Origin: UBA1014 sp964344035
Lineage (GTDB): Bacteria; SAR324; NAC60-12
DNA: 64,000 nt
Assembly: GCA_964344035.1 (NCBI GenBank)
Contig: CAYFLK010000009.1
Coordinates: 1-64,000, forward strand
Direction of reading: 5' to 3'
In this document: positions 63,574-64,000 of the stretch, in pieces
Position numbering within the stretch: the stretch's first letter is position 1
Layout: the number at the start of each line of letters is the position of its first letter
The notes under the pieces: model-generated
Databases searched by the model: none
Told to the model about the DNA's origin: nothing
The model's input: only the letters and a program-made list of their open reading frames with translations
Position numbers and translations under genes: made by a program

Positions 63574-64000
63574 TCAAGTTTCCGCGGATACCGATCCTTC
63601 GTAGCCAAGGACCGGACCGAGCAGGCGTTCAGTTTCTTTATGAGACAACCGCTTGCGCTCCGCATAATCATCCACCTGGTCCCGCATTATTTTCCCTACC
63701 GCGAAGTATCGCGCCTCAGGGTGACCGAAGTAAAGCCCGCTCACGGAACCGGCGGGAAGCATCGCGCAGCTTTCAGTCAACGAGACGCCGATATGTTCCT
63801 GCACTCCAAGCAGATTGAAAAGAGTCCTCTTTTCAGTGTGATCGGGTTGAGCGGGATACCCCGGAGCGGGCCTGATGCCGCGGTATTTTTCACGAATCAG
63901 GTCTTCACTACTCAGGGCTTCATCCCTGCCGAAGCCCCATGCGATGCGCATCTGCTGATGCAGGTATTCCGCGTAGGCCTCAGCGAGGCGGTCCCCCAGC
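63574..64000 (-). CDS. metH: Methionine synthase MetH, C-terminal activation domain (partial)
   Basis: The frame enters from the right edge as LGDRLAEAYAEYLHQQMRIAWGFG and ends at 63574, covering only the AdoMet-binding reactivation domain: GIRPAPGYPAQPDHTEK (the R-P-A-P-G-Y-P AdoMet motif), SCAMLPAGSVSGLYFGHPEARYFAVGKI. This domain binds S-adenosylmethionine to remethylate the cobalamin cofactor. The rest of the gene lies beyond the window. Followed by metF, which supplies methyl-THF. Confidence 0.95.
   Translation of the reverse strand, partial: LGDRLAEAYAEYLHQQMRIAWGFGRDEALSSEDLIREKYRGIRPAPGYPAQPDHTEKRTLFNLLGVQEHIGVSLTESCAMLPAGSVSGLYFGHPEARYFAVGKIMRDQVDDYAERKRLSHKETERLLGPVLGYEGSVSAET

Overview
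The window looks like a chromosomal segment of a free-living, flagellated, Gram-negative bacterium of intermediate GC content. Evidence is the flagellar MS-ring and export genes, several lipobox-bearing lipoproteins, ftsH/psd/fabI, a complete histidine-degradation route as far as formylglutamate, and a tRNA-Thr/Tyr/Thr-rpmG-tRNA-Trp-secE-nusG-rplKAJL block. A giant repeat-rich surface lipoprotein together with a multidomain polyunsaturated-fatty-acid (Pfa-type) synthase suggests a marine, delta/SAR324-like or myxobacteria-related lineage. That placement is an inference and has not been tested by phylogeny. No rRNA, CRISPR array or insertion sequence was seen.

Layout. 1-5272 (minus): the N-terminal 1757 codons of a Calx-beta-like repeat lipoprotein, running off the left edge. 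5947-8151: a small lipoprotein, fructose-1,6-bisphosphatase and an unknown gene. 8689-23240 (plus): a Pfa-type lipid synthase. It has KS-AT-ACPx4, then KR-DH in another frame behind an A10 tract, then KS-CLF-AT-DH-DH. 23235-27741 (minus): ribosomal protein and elongation-factor genes plus four tRNAs, read from a good sigma70-type promoter. rpoBC does not follow rplL. 27790-32721 (minus): an FMN nitronate-monooxygenase-family enzyme, fabI, psd and ftsH, i.e. membrane lipid synthesis and quality control. 33009-41819 (plus): a MATE exporter, fliF-fliH-fliI (no fliG or fliJ), and two lipoproteins. 41854-47838: hutF, divergent from hutI-hutU-hutH. 47853-51460: an unknown membrane-anchored protein, an rbgA/ylqF GTPase gene broken by a TGA in its P-loop, a coiled-coil protein, zapA and a structured-RNA candidate. 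51796-59544: a Xer-like recombinase with altered catalytic residues, followed by a translationally coupled type I restriction-modification operon (hsdM-hsdS-four-helix-bundle gene-hsdR) that looks acquired. 59657-64000 (minus): a signal-peptide protein, a tiny membrane protein, a D-2-hydroxyacid dehydrogenase, a ceramidase-like membrane protein, metF and the 3' end of metH.

The most unusual signals are these. (1) A family of GC-rich palindromes sits inside reading frames, adding in-frame peptides to HsdR (three copies), the Xer-like protein and FliH. (2) A ten-A tract in the Pfa synthase separates two frames that must be joined to make a normal KS-AT-ACP-KR-DH enzyme, with a 12-bp hairpin just downstream. 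(3) A TGA replaces the invariant P-loop glycine codon of an otherwise intact RbgA/YlqF reading frame. (4) Strictly 9-bp-periodic TGGAC/GTCCA arrays lie in the four-helix-bundle gene of the restriction operon. (5) The tyrosine recombinase lacks three of the six usual catalytic residues. A 10-N assembly gap lies in hsdM and shifts its frame.
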